Of a DNA stretch of 64,000 bases, positions 7,014-15,553 are shown piece by piece. The DNA lies in contig JAVHLC010000010.1 of the NCBI GenBank assembly GCA_031082315.1, positions 56,718-120,717 of the forward strand. The letters run 5' to 3'. The position numbers and the translations under genes are program-made. How positions within the stretch are numbered: the stretch's first letter is position 1; every line of letters starts with the position of its first letter. The stretch comes from Thermodesulfobacteriota bacterium (GTDB lineage Bacteria > Desulfobacterota > QYQD01). The notes beneath the pieces were generated by a model. It had not been told where the DNA came from and did no database searches. It worked only from the letters and a program-made list of their open reading frames with translations.

Positions 7014-9667
7014 AAAAATGGTCCTTCGGCCTAAGCATACTTCTTGCTTCGATTCTGGGAACGCATTCTCTGCTAGGACAAGACGCTATTTTGCTTCCCG
7101 GCCAGTCCGCGGCATCCGACGCCAAGCGGACGGCCATGGGAGTTTGCCCGCCGTTTAACCTGTTGGACGAGGACGGAAACGTCATTGATCCGGACAAGGG
7201 TCTAAACGCCGACAAGCCTTACAGCCCGAAGAAGACCTGCGGCCGGTGCCACGACTACAACAAGATCACCCAGGGTTACCACTTTCAGCAGGGGAGAGGC
7301 GAGTCGCTGGTCGCGGCCTTTGAGGCGCTTTATCCCTGGTGCACCTCGCCCGGCCAGTACGGGGGGCGGTGGTGAACCCCGGCCCCTGTCTTTCGCCAGT
7401 TGGCGAAGAAGAACAACACATCAGCCCGTGAGATCGATATGACGTCTTTTGACTTTGTTACCGCCGGTTGCGGCGGCTGCCACCCGGGCGGCGGTCCTAT
7501 GGAATACGACCGAAACGGGAAAAGGTACGACGATGTGGCCCGTGACCCCGTGAACGGCATCAAATCCGGTGGAGACAACGGGTTTGATGGCGACTACTTC
7601 AAGGCCAGATGGGCCGAGACCGGGGTGATCGAGGCCGACTGCCTCCTTTGCCATCTCCCGGCCTATAACAACCAAAAGCGTAAAGAGCAGATCAAGGCCC
7701 TAAACTTTCGGTGGGCAGCCACCGTCGGTGCCGGTTTCGGAGAGATAAAAGGCGAAACGGCCAAGGGCGAGAAGCCCCATGTGGCTTATGACCCGAAGCT
7801 CTTCAAGGACGACGGGAAGGTCGCCTTGAATATCGTCCGCGATGCCCCTTCCAAAAATTGCCTCTTTTGCCATCAGGAAACGGACTGGAAGAAAAAGGGC
7901 GCATCATACAATACCCGTACCGATGTGCATATCCGGGCCGGACTTCGTTGCATCGATTGCCACTTGACCGGGAGCCTGGCAGTGGATAAGCGAATTCAGG
8001 GCAAAGAAGTCCATCAGATCGGAAAAGGCGATGATCCGGGCGGTTTGGTGCGGAACGATCTGGACGACACCATGCGTACCTGCGCGGATTGCCATAGCAA
8101 GGGCCTCCTTAACGCGCCGGTCATGAAACACCGGGGGCTTCCGCCGCGCCACCTGGAAAAGATCGCCTGCCAGACCTGCCATATCCCGGCCAGACAGGTG
8201 AAGGCCGCTCTCATTCAGGACAGCACAGTTTTTAACAGCACCCCCCGTATTGAGCCGCCGCCCAAGCGCATCTGGTCATTCTACGGGCCGGATGCCAAGC
8301 CCTGGAACTATTACGGCGAGGTGGATGCCTCCACCGCCGGCTACCAGCCGCTTCATACCTATGCCCCTGTGGTCGGCTGGTACAAGGGAAAGATTTATCC
8401 CCTGACCCGTCTATATAGTATCTGGCTCGGGATCGAAGAAGAGGGCAAAAAAGGTCTCAGCCAGCCCTATATGAAGGACATGTTCAAGATGTGGTCCATG
8501 CACCGGGCTGAACCGGAAAAGAACTATCCGGAGCTGAAATCAATACGCGATGACAATGGAGACGGCTTCCCGGAGGTCGACCGGACGGCAGAGATCTATG
8601 CCCTCCTCTCCGCTGTTACCGCACATCTCCGGGCCGAAGGAGAATCCCTGGAAGGCAAAAGAGTGGTCTTTGTCAAGGGAGATCAGGTGACTCCAGACGG
8701 CGTAAACTGGCGGACCCTGCCCAGAGCGCCTCACGAGTACAGTCCCTACGGCTCGGTCTTCAAGTTCAGCCACGATGTAAGCCCGGCGCGCGCTGCCCTG
8801 GGTTCCGGAGGATGCAAAGACTGCCACAGTTCAGGCTCAGGTTTCTTCTTCAAGCCGGTCCTGGTCAACCCTTTCGATGAAAAAGGCAACGTGGTTACAC
8901 AAGCCAATTTTAAGTTTCTGGGTCTTACTTCTTTGACCGTAAACATGGGTGTCTTCCAGCAGGAAACCTTAAGGCCACTCATTTATTGGGGACTGCTTAT
9001 AGTCCTCGTAATCCTGTTGCTCCATTACATTATTTTTGGTCCTAGGCGTATACAGGAGAGATCTTCTTTTCAAGAAATCCAGCGATTCAGCGTCCTTGAA
9101 AGGGTTATCCATTACAGTTCGCTCGTCACCTTCCTGGGCCTTGCCGTAACCGGTTACCTGACCTTATCAGGGGCCTGGTTCTCTGCGGATTCTATAGAAA
9201 ACATTTATACTTGGCATCACTACTTTGGGTATGGATTTGTCTTAGCCGTGTTCTTGCTTCTTTTGGCCTGGTTCAGGGATGCCTGTTTCGAACGTTGCGA
9301 CGCAGAATGGCTAGAAAGGCTGGGAGGCTATTTCGGCTACAAAGCTAATATCCCCGCCTCCCGTTTCAATGCCGGGCAGAAGCTCTTCTTTTGGCTGGCG
9401 TTGGTGATGACATTGATACTTGCGGCAACCGGATTCATCCTGATCTGGTCCGACGCGACCAACTTGAGGCAAGTGGCAGTCACCATTCACGGTATCACTG
9501 TCTTCCTGTTTACGGCTGTGGTCCTAGTGCACGTCTATCTGGGGACTATCGCTAATCCCGGTACGCTGCGAAGCATCTTTGAAGGAAAGGTTTCTAAAGA
9601 ATGGGCGGAAAAACATCATCCACAGTGGAAACCCCAGAGTGCGGAAGGGGAAAAACAGAAGCGGTAA
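7010..9667 (+). CDS. Octahaem cytochrome c fused to membrane cytochrome b, candidate selenoprotein (Sec122)
   Basis: 885 residues if TGA 7373-7375 is read as selenocysteine. The signal peptide is MKKWSFGLSILLASILG. Eight CxxCH haem c motifs start at residues 77, 154, 211, 284, 314, 358, 387 and 602. From about 658 there are four or five membrane helices with spaced histidines (RVIHYSSLVTF, TWHHYFGYGF, VTIHGITVF, VLVHVYLG), a cytochrome b561/formate dehydrogenase gamma-like domain. The layout suggests an inner-membrane quinone:periplasmic cytochrome oxidoreductase, similar in concept to CbcL of Geobacter. The TGA falls in PGQYGGRW-Sec-TPAPVF, and both sides belong to the same frame and family. 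A 6-bp hairpin follows 22 nt later. AAAGGAGAGAGG supports the start. Confidence 0.78.
7373..7408 (+). promoter_or_regulatory. Candidate SECIS of the octahaem cytochrome gene
   Basis: After the UGA (7373-7375) come 22 nt, then the loop AGUU (7398-7401), closed by a perfect 6-bp stem UUCGCC (7392-7397)/GGCGAA (7402-7407), extendable by a U-G pair. The loop has G at its second position, as bacterial SECIS models require, but lacks the full GGUCU seen in two other genes here. Confidence 0.6.
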
Positions 9668-9708
9668 ACAACTGAGGCGGTAAAAGGGCCGCCGGGAGGT
9701 CGGAGAAG

Positions 9709-9930
9709 GTGGGTAATTCCAAAACAGTCCTGGAATTCAGTCTGGAAGAAGTACAGCGCATAATCCATATTGTACTCGATGACGACAAAGAAGAGGCGCT
9801 CGGTTTTGTAAAGGAGTGCCTGGGAAAAAAGATCAAACAGAAAAGCGGCCCTCACTGCGTGCCTGTCTTTGAGGCGAGCTATAAGCCGGGGCAGAAGGAT
9901 CAGTTCACGGGAAAGAAAGGAGCTTTATGA
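9709..9930 (+). CDS. Small hypothetical protein of the cytochrome operon
   Basis: 73 residues with a GTG start preceded by GGGAGGTCGGAG. It has no signal peptide or membrane segment, and it is rich in charged residues (LEEVQRIIHIVLDDDKEEAL, then KKIKQKSGPHC). Its stop overlaps the ATG of the following pentahaem cytochrome (ATGA), indicating translational coupling. I do not recognise the family. A cytoplasmic protein tightly coupled between two Sec-containing cytochrome genes might be an assembly or regulatory factor, but that is only inferred from position. Confidence 0.7.
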   Translation: MGNSKTVLEFSLEEVQRIIHIVLDDDKEEALGFVKECLGKKIKQKSGPHCVPVFEASYKPGQKDQFTGKKGAL

Positions 9931-11195
9931 AACTCGCGAGATTTACCTTTATCCTCTTACTGGCCATGCCGCTCGCGGTGTGGGCGGCAGTGCCGGATGA
10001 AAAAAAGGCCGGGACCATCGACGAACTTGCCGGAATGTACGACACATCTTCCTGCAAAGAGTGCCACAAAACGATATATGAAGAGTGGCAGAAATCGATT
10101 CACGCCCGGTCTCTGGTCGGCACCGGGGCTACCATGTCCGGTATTCGTAAATTTGCTACCCAGGCCCTCATGAAAGAGTGGCCATACTCCGGAGCGAAAA
10201 ACCTGGACGACGTCACCGTGCAGCATGTGACCGTATGTCTCAAGTGTCACTTGCCCCAGATACAGAATGCCAGCGACCAGGTAGCGCGGCAGATTGTCCG
10301 AGCGGTTATCGACGGTGACGAGGCCACGCTCAAGAAGGTCGGCATAGATTGTCTCGTATGTCATAACTCTCACGCCCTCGTGCACAAGTGGCTGGACGGC
10401 GCACCGGGAAGAGAAACGCTGTACGGCACTAAAGAGGGACCCCATGCGGGCTCCTCATTCAAGGCTCTGAAAAGAAGCCCCATCATCAAAGAAGCTATTA
10501 TTTGCGGTCAATGCCACGGGTCGGGTCCCAACTTTGACTTGCCGCAGCCCACGCAGTGCGCAACCCTGTACGGCAGCTATCTGCACGCATACATCCCGTC
10601 CGGCGGGTCCCAGACATGCCAGGATTGCCATATCAAGAAAGACAAAGTGGGCCACCTCATGCCGGCATACAGAGACAACAAACTGGCGAGGTCTGCTGTA
10701 GACATGCGGATTGATGCTGTAGCCTATTGTTTTCTCCCCAGGGTAAGTGCCTCGCCCGTGCCTATGGTCGTCCTGAGGGTTAACCTGACCAATAAGGCGG
10801 GGCACAGAATACCGGACGGCTGACCCGGCACCAACAGGCTGGTCCTGGATGTGACCGCCCACACGGAAGACGGCGAAAAGGTATTCTCGGATGAAAAGAT
10901 CTATATGCCCCAGTCCCCGGCATACGGCAGGGGCAGCGAGATGGTCTATGGATCATATAAAAAGGCAGGCCTGCTCCGTGACACAAGCCTGCAACCCGGC
11001 CAGACCCGGATCGAGACGTTCGAGATCCGGCTGCCGGAAAAAGTCGGCAGGGACATTAACCCGGCTGGTCCACGAGAAATCCATACCACTGTCAGACTGT
11101 GGTATGTTCCTCGAGGAGTCGATCTCAAAGATGGTGTCCCCGGAAAGGATCAGTTCTTGTTCTACGAGGAGACAAGTACCGTGTCGATGGAATGA
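9927..11195 (+). CDS. Pentahaem cytochrome c, candidate selenoprotein (Sec299)
   Basis: 422 residues if TGA 10821-10823 is read through. The signal peptide is MKLARFTFILLLAMPLAVWAA. CxxCH motifs start at residues 43, 104, 142, 193 and 231 (CKECH, CLKCH, CLVCH, CGQCH, CQDCH), as in cytochrome c554-type proteins. The TGA lies in TNKAGHRIPDG-Sec-PGTNRLVLDV, the first strands of the C-terminal beta-sandwich that such proteins usually have; the frame stays open for 123 more residues to YEETSTVSME. Reading from an internal start would leave two non-functional halves. The hairpin after the UGA is weaker than in the other three genes, so a nonsense mutation cannot be excluded. It probably accepts electrons from the upstream membrane cytochrome. 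Confidence 0.68.
10821..10856 (+). promoter_or_regulatory. Weak candidate SECIS of the pentahaem cytochrome gene
   Basis: GGUC starts 17 nt after the UGA, nearly the same spacing as in the metallophosphoesterase-like gene (18) and E. coli fdhF (18). It lies partly in a 5-nt loop, CUGGU, closed by CAGG/CCUG. An alternative pairing, ACCA with UGGU, competes. The stem is only 4 bp, so support is modest. Confidence 0.35.
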
Positions 11196-11295
11196 TTCGG
11201 AGGAAGGCTGCATGACCAGCGCATGGTGGAAGGATTCGACCGCATCCATCAGATCCGTGATGGAAGAATTGTTGATAACAACTAAGAAATGAGAG

Positions 11296-11386
11296 CATTG
11301 AAGCTCCCCGCAGTAAGCTGCGGGGAATCTCCGTATGCAAGGTAAAATGCATCGTATGCGCTCGCTATGCATGTTCACACTACAAT
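11296..11386 (-). repeat. Family B repeat, copy 2 (internally deleted)
   Basis: Reverse-oriented copy: ATTGAAGCTCCCCGC ... GCTGCGGGGAATCTCCGTAT ... CGCTCGCTATGCATGTTC. Compared with 55973-56093 it lacks the inner ACCCCGC/GCGGGGAAT hairpin. It fills the gap between the pentahaem cytochrome and the thioredoxin gene. Confidence 0.85.
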
Positions 11387-11407
11387 AAATTTGAAAGGGA
11401 AAAATAC

Positions 11408-11779
11408 ATGAAAGAGAAAGTTTTTATCGCATTGGTACTGGTGTTTTTTATAGGTTTCCTGTCAATTACTCCGAGCCAGGCTGAACCAGCAACTAAGCCA
11501 AGGCTTCCAGTCCTCATGGAGTTCGGAAGGGGGATATGTATCCCCTGTAGACAAATGAAGCCTATTCTGGAGTCCCTGGCCAGGGAGTACGAAGGCCGGC
11601 TTAGGGTACAGGTGGTGGAAATTGACAGTAAATCAGAATTAACCCGGCTCTATCGTATTATGGTGATCCCTACACAAGTCTTTGTGGATGCCAATGGCCG
11701 GGAGGTTTATCGTCATCTGGGATTTTATCCGAAAGACGATCTGGTAGCCAAACTCAGGGAACTCAAATTCATCAAATAG
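11408..11779 (+). CDS. Periplasmic thioredoxin-like protein
   Basis: 123 residues. A signal peptide (MKEKVFIALVLVFFIGFLSI...SQA) precedes a thioredoxin domain with FGRGICIPCRQMKPIL, an unusual Cys-Ile-Pro-Cys active site, and the cis-proline loop MVIPTQVF. It should be reduced across the membrane by the CcdA-like protein encoded immediately downstream (start two bases after this stop). The pair probably keeps cysteines, and possibly selenocysteines, of the neighbouring periplasmic cytochromes reduced for haem attachment or catalysis. GAAAGGGAAAAATAC precedes the ATG. Confidence 0.88.
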   Translation: MKEKVFIALVLVFFIGFLSITPSQAEPATKPRLPVLMEFGRGICIPCRQMKPILESLAREYEGRLRVQVVEIDSKSELTRLYRIMVIPTQVFVDANGREVYRHLGFYPKDDLVAKLRELKFIK

Positions 11780-11781
11780 CC

Positions 11782-12477
11782 ATGGATCAACTTTTTAGTG
11801 TGCTGACCCGAACCGTAGAGAACAGCTTCGGAATGGCCCTGGGAGCATCGTTTGTCTGGGGGATCCTTAGCATCCTTCTCAGCCCATGCCACCTGGCCTC
11901 TATCCCCCTGATTATTGGATTCATCGACGGTCAGGGGCGTATGTCCTCTGGACGGGCCTTTTCCATATCTCTCCTTTTTGCCTGCGGGATTCTGATAACC
12001 ATTGCTACCATTGGCCTCGTAACCGCAGCAGCCGGCCGCATGCTGGGGGATATTGGCCCCTATGGCAACTACCTGGTTGCCGGGGTCTTCTTCCTGGTAG
12101 GCCTTTACCTGATGGACGTAATCCCGGCCCCTTGGTCCGGACCAGGGCAGATCGGCATGAAACAAAAAGGGTTGTGGATGGCCCTGGTCCTCGGTTTGAT
12201 CTTTGGTGTGGCCGTGGGCCCTTGCACATTTGCTTACATGGCGCCCATTATTGGCGTTACTTTTCAAGTTGCCGCTACAAACATCGCTTACGGGGTTCTC
12301 CTGCTCCTCATGTACGGCCTCGGCCACTGTTCGCTCATAGTGGCCGCCGGGACCTCCGCCGAATTGGTCCAGAGATATATGAACTGGAATGAGAAATCCC
12401 ATGGCGCTGTCATATTGAAAAGGATTTGTGGCGCCATGGTCTTTCTGGGCGGCGTTTACCTGATTTACAGTAGTTGA
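11782..12477 (+). CDS. ccdA: CcdA/DsbD-type transmembrane thiol reductant carrier
   Basis: 231 residues and six predicted helices. The two membrane cysteines of the family are in LLSPCHLASIPLIIGF (helix 1) and GVAVGPCTFAYMAPIIG (helix 4), each followed by proline-rich turns as in CcdA. It carries electrons from cytoplasmic thioredoxin to periplasmic thiol proteins. It is directly downstream of a periplasmic thioredoxin with only two intervening bases and upstream of a nitroreductase-family gene, so all three are probably one transcript. Confidence 0.92.
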   Translation: MDQLFSVLTRTVENSFGMALGASFVWGILSILLSPCHLASIPLIIGFIDGQGRMSSGRAFSISLLFACGILITIATIGLVTAAAGRMLGDIGPYGNYLVAGVFFLVGLYLMDVIPAPWSGPGQIGMKQKGLWMALVLGLIFGVAVGPCTFAYMAPIIGVTFQVAATNIAYGVLLLLMYGLGHCSLIVAAGTSAELVQRYMNWNEKSHGAVILKRICGAMVFLGGVYLIYSS

Positions 12478-12496
12478 AAATTGAAAAGGATATAAG

Positions 12497-13093
12497 ATGA
12501 TAAGAGATTTGATACTAAAGAACAGGAGCTATCGGCGCTTTTATCAGGAAGTAACGATTGGGCACGAGACACTGAGGGAACTCGTCGACCTGGCCAGACT
12601 CTCGGCGTCCGCCGGTAACCTCCAACCCCTGAAATACATCCTTTCCTGCGATCCTCAAAAAAACGCCTTGATATTCTCGCACCTGGCCTGGGCTGCTTAC
12701 CTCAAAGACTGGCCCGGCCCGGCTGAAGGAGAAAGGCCATCGGCCTATATCGTGGTACTTGGGGATAAAGAAATCAACCAGTCCTTTGTCGGCTACGACT
12801 CCGGGATAGCCATCCAGAGCATCCTCATGGGTGCGGCAGAAAAGGGCCTGGGCGGCTGCATTATCGGGTCAGTACAGCGGGAGGAACTCCGCAAGGCCCT
12901 CGGGATACCGTTACGCTACGAGATACTCCTTGTTGTGGCCCTGGGTAAGCCCAGGGAAAAGGTAGTAATCGAGACAGTCGCATCCGCCAGAGGCGGACAT
13001 CTACGACCGGATGGAGACATCAAATACTGGCGGGATGCCGAAGGCGTACACCATGTGCCAAAGCGGCATCTGGATGATATTATTATAAGTTAA
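12497..13093 (+). CDS. Nitroreductase-family flavoprotein
   Basis: 198 residues. The N-terminal ILKNRSYRRFYQE and LARLSASAGNLQPLKYI are the FMN-phosphate and dimer-contact motifs of the nitroreductase fold; AAEKGLGGCIIGSV and VVALGKP complete the domain. Such enzymes use FMN and NAD(P)H to reduce nitro compounds, quinones or other acceptors, and the substrate here is unknown. It follows ccdA by 19 bases and may belong to the same redox operon. Confidence 0.88.
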   Translation: MIRDLILKNRSYRRFYQEVTIGHETLRELVDLARLSASAGNLQPLKYILSCDPQKNALIFSHLAWAAYLKDWPGPAEGERPSAYIVVLGDKEINQSFVGYDSGIAIQSILMGAAEKGLGGCIIGSVQREELRKALGIPLRYEILLVVALGKPREKVVIETVASARGGHLRPDGDIKYWRDAEGVHHVPKRHLDDIIIS

Positions 13094-13203
13094 GTTTCTA
13101 TTGAATTAAGCCGAATTAATAAGAGAGCTTCGAAAATGCCTATTCTGTCCCGCCGCAGGCGCGCAGGAGACTACGCACAGCATTTTCATTCAGGAAATCT
13201 GTA

Positions 13204-13617
13204 ATGGCCAAAAGCACACTGACAAAAAAAATTCTCTTATATGAATCGATTGGATTTTTAACGGTAATCCTTGCATTATGGCTAGACGAAGTATTTGATG
13301 TTCCGCATAATTTATTTGGGGCCGCGGCCACGCCTATTAACTGGGCTGAAAGTATTCTAGAAACCGTCCTTGTCATTGCCCTGGGTGCCTTTATTATCTT
13401 TTTGTCGCAACGTTTTCTTCAGCAGATTAAATACCTGGAAGGCTTTTTACCGGTCTGCTCATTTTGCAAAAAGATACGAGTGGATAAAGATTGGATTCCC
13501 ATTGAACAGTATATAAAGGATCATTCTGAAGCGGAATTTTCCCATAGTTTATGCCCCGAATGCATTAAAGAACATTACGGAGCATTCTTACAAAAAGATG
13601 AAAAATACATCACCTGA
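13204..13617 (+). CDS. Membrane-anchored zinc-binding-like protein with CSFCKKIR module
   Basis: 137 residues. Two membrane helices (about residues 10-25 and 48-66) are followed by a soluble tail, LEGFLPVCSFCKKIRVDKDW, then IEQYIKDHSEAEFSHSLCPE and CIKEH. This CxxC...CPxC tail is common at the C-termini of PAS and response-regulator proteins in Desulfobacterota, where it follows a signalling domain. Here it stands alone on a short membrane anchor. Function is unknown; the four cysteines could bind zinc. Confidence 0.75.
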   Translation: MAKSTLTKKILLYESIGFLTVILALWLDEVFDVPHNLFGAAATPINWAESILETVLVIALGAFIIFLSQRFLQQIKYLEGFLPVCSFCKKIRVDKDWIPIEQYIKDHSEAEFSHSLCPECIKEHYGAFLQKDEKYIT

Positions 13618-13663
13618 CAGTCCTTATTCTTGACACCAGGCGTACAAATTCCTCAAACGGGAG

Positions 13664-14323
13664 TCACATCAGCCCTTTTTCCTTAAAAGACAGGTATCCC
13701 TTTTTTGTAATGATTATATGATCTAACACAGATATTCCGAGGATTTTACCTGCCTCAACCATCTGTTCCGTTATGGCTATATCATCAGGGCTTGGTTTCA
13801 GCACACCTGATGGGTGATTGTGGGCAAGAATAACGGATGCGGCCCGGTCGGATATGACATCGGCAAACACCTCCCGGGGATGAACCTGACTTGAATTAAG
13901 AAGACCGACAGTGACCACCCTGTTTCCGATAACCTCATTGGCGCCATTCAGAGATATGCACAGGAAATGTTCCTGCTTCTTATCCGCAATATGTGAAATA
14001 AGGGGTAAAATATCTCTCGCTTTTTTAATCACTAATAAGTCCTTGAAGAACCTCCGTCTTGCAAATTCAAAGGCAGCCACAATCTGGCAGGCCTTGGCAA
14101 GACCAACGCCTTCAATCAATATAAGACTTTTTAGATCTACTTTTCCCTTATCTTTATCAAGCTTTCGTAGAATACCCTGGGCTACCTGAAAGACGTTTTT
14201 GCCCTTTACCCCACTTCCAAGAAGTATGGCGAGAAGCTCAATATCCGATAGCGCCTCCGGCCCCTGGGCCGCCAGTTTTTCACGCGGCCTGTCAAAATTG
14301 GGGAGGTCTTTAATATCTTTCAT
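13664..14323 (-). CDS. radC: RadC-family JAB/MPN metalloprotein
   Basis: 219 residues. An N-terminal helix-hairpin-helix region (LSDIELLAILLGSGVKGK and LILIEGVGLAKACQIVAAF) precedes the JAB/MPN domain with the zinc motif HNHPSGVLKPSPDDIAIT. RadC proteins are linked to DNA repair or recombination by history, but their activity is unsettled. The length matches the family. It is convergent with the preceding membrane protein gene and is followed on the minus strand by no close partner; the XRE regulator upstream lies 61 bases away. Confidence 0.95.
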   Translation of the reverse strand: MKDIKDLPNFDRPREKLAAQGPEALSDIELLAILLGSGVKGKNVFQVAQGILRKLDKDKGKVDLKSLILIEGVGLAKACQIVAAFEFARRRFFKDLLVIKKARDILPLISHIADKKQEHFLCISLNGANEVIGNRVVTVGLLNSSQVHPREVFADVISDRAASVILAHNHPSGVLKPSPDDIAITEQMVEAGKILGISVLDHIIITKKGYLSFKEKGLM

Positions 14324-14384
14324 AATTACTTCAGGTTATTGTATTTATTTTAACCACGTTACTGTCTTAGCGGAAGGCATGTTC

Positions 14385-14786
14385 CTATTTCTTCTTTTCC
14401 AATTGGATAATCCCACGTATATGCTTCAAAAGCCCTTCTCTCAATTTATTGTTCTTAATCTTGCGAAAGAGTTTCAAGATAATAATTTCTTCCTTATCGA
14501 GGAGCTGAAAATGTTCAAGAGGGGTTTCTCCGGGAGTATATTCTAAAACAGGACCTGAAACCTTAGAAATAAACTCTCCTTTTTCGAAAAAGTCGGCGAT
14601 GTGAACATCCAGGGCTTCGGATATCTGCTGAAGACGAAAGACCGTCATCTTCGCGACCCCTTTCTCATATTTTTGAATTTGCTGAAAAGATATGCCTACC
14701 CTTTCGGCCAATTCAATCTGAGACAGTCCCCGGCTCTTCCTTATTTGCTTAATTCGCACGCCAATTTTTCGGTCGATTTCCGTCAA
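14385..14786 (-). CDS. XRE-family transcriptional regulator
   Basis: 133 residues. The helix-turn-helix is at about 10-65: IGVRIKQIRKSRGLSQIELA, then GISFQQIQKYEKGVAKMTVF, then LQQISEALDV. The C-terminal half (LLDKEEIIILKLFRKIKNNK, then GLLKHIRGIIQLEK) is helical and probably mediates dimerisation. The arrangement resembles small regulators upstream of radC in related genomes. Its target is unknown. Confidence 0.85.
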   Translation of the reverse strand: MTEIDRKIGVRIKQIRKSRGLSQIELAERVGISFQQIQKYEKGVAKMTVFRLQQISEALDVHIADFFEKGEFISKVSGPVLEYTPGETPLEHFQLLDKEEIIILKLFRKIKNNKLREGLLKHIRGIIQLEKKK

Positions 14787-15150
14787 TTTTTACATAACCC
14801 GTCTTAATTTTTCATAATTAGAATTTATAGCTAAGTGCTCTATTCCTTAAATATGATCAAATACTTGGACAGCCGAGACGGCTGTCCTACGGGTGTAAGA
14901 TGAGACATAGTCCGGGTTTCGGATAAAAACTAACTATCGTAAAGAAAAGGGGAAAAGTCTATCGCCCTACAGTTGTATTTTTTGATTGATTTTATTCTCT
15001 TATTAGTTGTATAAGTTGATCTTTGCTTATATTTTAACCCCTGATTTCTCCAACTTTGTCTTCTATAGGGGAGAGGTTCGCCGGGCAAGAGCTGTTAGAA
15101 TCCACCTGATTAGAGTTGAAAAAAATTGCTTAACAATGGGGAGTGAACAA
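14787..15150. other. Intergenic gap with a palindromic element
   Basis: No gene. GGACAGCCGAGACGGCTGTCC (14868-14888) is a perfect 9-bp hairpin followed by TACGGG, a REP-like word common between genes of related bacteria. The A/T-rich remainder leads to the response regulator gene; no convincing promoter pair stands out. Confidence 0.55.
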
Positions 15151-15522
15151 ATGGAGAAAAAAAGGATCCTCGTCGTAGATGATGAAGAGATAATCAGAAC
15201 ATTACTGCTTAAGGCCTTTAAGTTTTTTGGTTACGAGATAGACACTGTAGAAAATGGGATAGAGGCCGTCAAGCGGATTGCCTCTAAAGCCTATGATTTG
15301 ATTATTACGGATTACAGGATGCCAGAGATGAACGGCCTTGAATTAACACGAAGAATAAAAATGATAAATCCTTCCATTCCTGTTCTCGTAATCACCAGCG
15401 ATGGACCTGAATGCGAACTCCTGAAAAGCGGAGCTTTAGCCTGTATAAAAAAACCATTTAATATCTTAGAGTTACAAAAAATCTCACAAAACATCCTTGA
15501 TGGACGCCCTCCATCTACCTGA
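15151..15522 (+). CDS. Single-domain response regulator (CheY-like)
   Basis: About 123 residues, one receiver domain: KRILVVDDEEIIRTLLLKAF (acidic pair), DLIITDYRMPEMNGLEL with the phospho-acceptor Asp, LVITSDG, and the Lys in CIKKPFN. There is no output domain. The ATG at 15151 is chosen because GGGGAG lies seven bases upstream; the open frame extends to 15007, but upstream residues do not belong to the fold. No histidine kinase is adjacent, so it is an orphan regulator. Confidence 0.9.
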   Translation: MEKKRILVVDDEEIIRTLLLKAFKFFGYEIDTVENGIEAVKRIASKAYDLIITDYRMPEMNGLELTRRIKMINPSIPVLVITSDGPECELLKSGALACIKKPFNILELQKISQNILDGRPPST

Positions 15523-15553
15523 AGATGTGAATAACAGGCAGGTCTATTTCTCC

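Noticed and set aside
11211-11289. 26-residue frame after the pentahaem cytochrome
   Set aside because: Very short and without a recognisable motif; it borders repeat family B.
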